A DNA stretch of 64,000 bases, taken from Ralstonia sp. A12 (GTDB lineage Bacteria > Pseudomonadota > Gammaproteobacteria > Burkholderiales > Burkholderiaceae). Location of the stretch: NCBI RefSeq assembly GCF_000801955.1, contig NZ_JSZO01000008.1, forward strand, positions 1 through 64,000, written 5' to 3'. This document shows, one piece after another, positions 63,291 through 64,000 of the stretch. A program made the translations under genes and the position numbers. A model generated the notes under the pieces. It searched no databases, was not told where the DNA came from, and saw only the letters and a program-made list of their open reading frames with translations. Every line of letters starts with the position of its first letter. Position 1 is the stretch's first letter.

Positions 63291-64000
63291 CTACGCAGGC
63301 AACGTCAGCGTTGCCTGCAGCCCCCCACCCTGACGATTGGTCAGCGCCAGACGCCCGCCCATGGCCTGCGCCAGTTGCTGCGCAATCGCCAGGCCCAGGC
63401 CGGTGCCGCCCGTGCCCCGGTTGCGTGACGTCTCCAGCCGGTAGAACGGCTGCATCACCCGCTCCAATTCCGCCTCGGGAATACCAGGGCCGCGGTCCAG
63501 CACCACAATGGCGAGGTTGCCGCCGGGCTCGCGCGACACCATCACCTCGGCATCACCGCCAAACTTGATGGCGTTGTCGATCAGGTTGGTCAGGATGCGC
63601 CGCAGCGCTTGCGGGCGGGTTTCAACCGGTGCCCCGACCTTGCCCTCCACCACGATGGGCGTGCCGCCATCCCGATAGTCATAGCTCAAGCTGTCGAGCA
63701 ACGCGTCGATGTCTACCCGAGCGGGGGCTTCTGCACTGCCGTGCAATGTGCGTGCGTAGGTCACGCCTTCGCGCACAAGATGCTCCATCGCACGCAGGTC
63801 CTGCACCAGCCGCTCCTGCGTTTCAGAAGGGTCCATCAGATCCAGCCGCAGGCGCATGCGGGTGATGGGCGTTTGCAGATCATGCGAGATGGCCGCCAGG
63901 ATCTGCACACGCTCGGCCAGATAGCCGGCAATGCGCTGCTGCATGGCATTGAAGGCCGCCGCAGCATGCGCGACTTCCACCGGACCGTGTTCGGGAATCG
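63291..64000 (-). CDS. Sensor histidine kinase, 5' part beyond window
   Basis: The C-terminal 235 or so residues are present: end of HAMP, H-box AISHDLQTPITRMRLRLDL, N-box RILTNLIDNAIKFGG, VLDRGPGIPEAEL, GTGGTGLGLAIAQQLAQ. The H-box form SHDLQTPITR is that of EnvZ-like kinases. The sensor half and any response regulator lie to the right of the window. It is convergent with the ChaA-like gene. Confidence 0.9.
   Translation of the reverse strand, partial: IPEHGPVEVAHAAAAFNAMQQRIAGYLAERVQILAAISHDLQTPITRMRLRLDLMDPSETQERLVQDLRAMEHLVREGVTYARTLHGSAEAPARVDIDALLDSLSYDYRDGGTPIVVEGKVGAPVETRPQALRRILTNLIDNAIKFGGDAEVMVSREPGGNLAIVVLDRGPGIPEAELERVMQPFYRLETSRNRGTGGTGLGLAIAQQLAQAMGGRLALTNRQGGGLQATLTLPA

Overview
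The window is GC-rich betaproteobacterial DNA. Gene content and protein style point to Burkholderiales, most likely Ralstonia or close to it. The pointers are a betaproteobacterial feoA-feoB-Cys-rich trio, a TreS-maltokinase fusion with TreZ and MalQ, a copSR/copABCD cluster and several GGDEF proteins. The species and the replicon (chromosome or second replicon) are inferences that cannot be settled here. I see no rRNA, tRNA, prophage, insertion sequence or CRISPR array. Coding density is high and most gaps are short; seven gaps of 300 bases or more are described as features.

Layout. 1-203: a long imperfect palindrome. 204-6482: two divergent membrane-bound c-di-GMP proteins; the first has a LOV-like PAS domain, a degenerate GGDEF and an intact EAL. 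6483-12715: iron block (Fur box, feoA, feoB, small Cys-rich protein, Fur), with a strong Fur-box promoter facing fur over a 320-base structured leader, then a deaminase/MFS operon and a divergent LysR gene. 13781-16154: ahpC and ahpF with a structured repeat between them. 16538-24222: treS-maltokinase, treZ and malQ, tightly packed. 24347-27444: MFS transporter, a COG3618-type amidohydrolase and a methyltransferase. 27636-31230: two paralogous 7TM histidine kinases flanking an oppositely oriented hotdog thioesterase-like gene. 31245-32900: a 7TM-PAS-GGDEF cyclase. 33229-37169: polar amino-acid ABC binding protein and two permeases (no ATPase seen), then AMP nucleosidase. 37180-43171: LysR, M20 peptidase, a DUF2141/carotenoid-oxygenase pair, a small protein and a phytanoyl-CoA dioxygenase-like protein. 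43306-44313: an isolated GT90-like glycosyltransferase. 44744-51827: copper resistance (copS, copR divergent from copA, copB, copC, copD, DUF411). 52046-60295: accessory metabolism, including an isochorismatase/hydrolase/carboxymuconolactone-decarboxylase-like/TSUP operon, a quinone reductase with divergent LysR, MerR-LysE, a methyltransferase with DUF2938, and an ArsN2-like acetyltransferase. 60922-61980: a class I c-di-GMP (GEMM) riboswitch in front of a secreted spherulin-4-like glycosidase. 62184-64000: a cation/proton antiporter and the 3' part of a histidine kinase gene cut by the window end.

Themes. c-di-GMP appears at both ends: three GGDEF proteins, one of them possibly light-responsive, plus a riboswitch on a polysaccharide-active enzyme. 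Metal and redox homeostasis appear as Fur/Feo, AhpCF and Cop. Most worth following up are the riboswitch-spherulin unit, the twin-kinase/thioesterase locus (possibly a signalling system of the PhcS/LqsS/CqsS kind), the Fur-box promoter with its structured leader, and the LOV-GGDEF-EAL protein.
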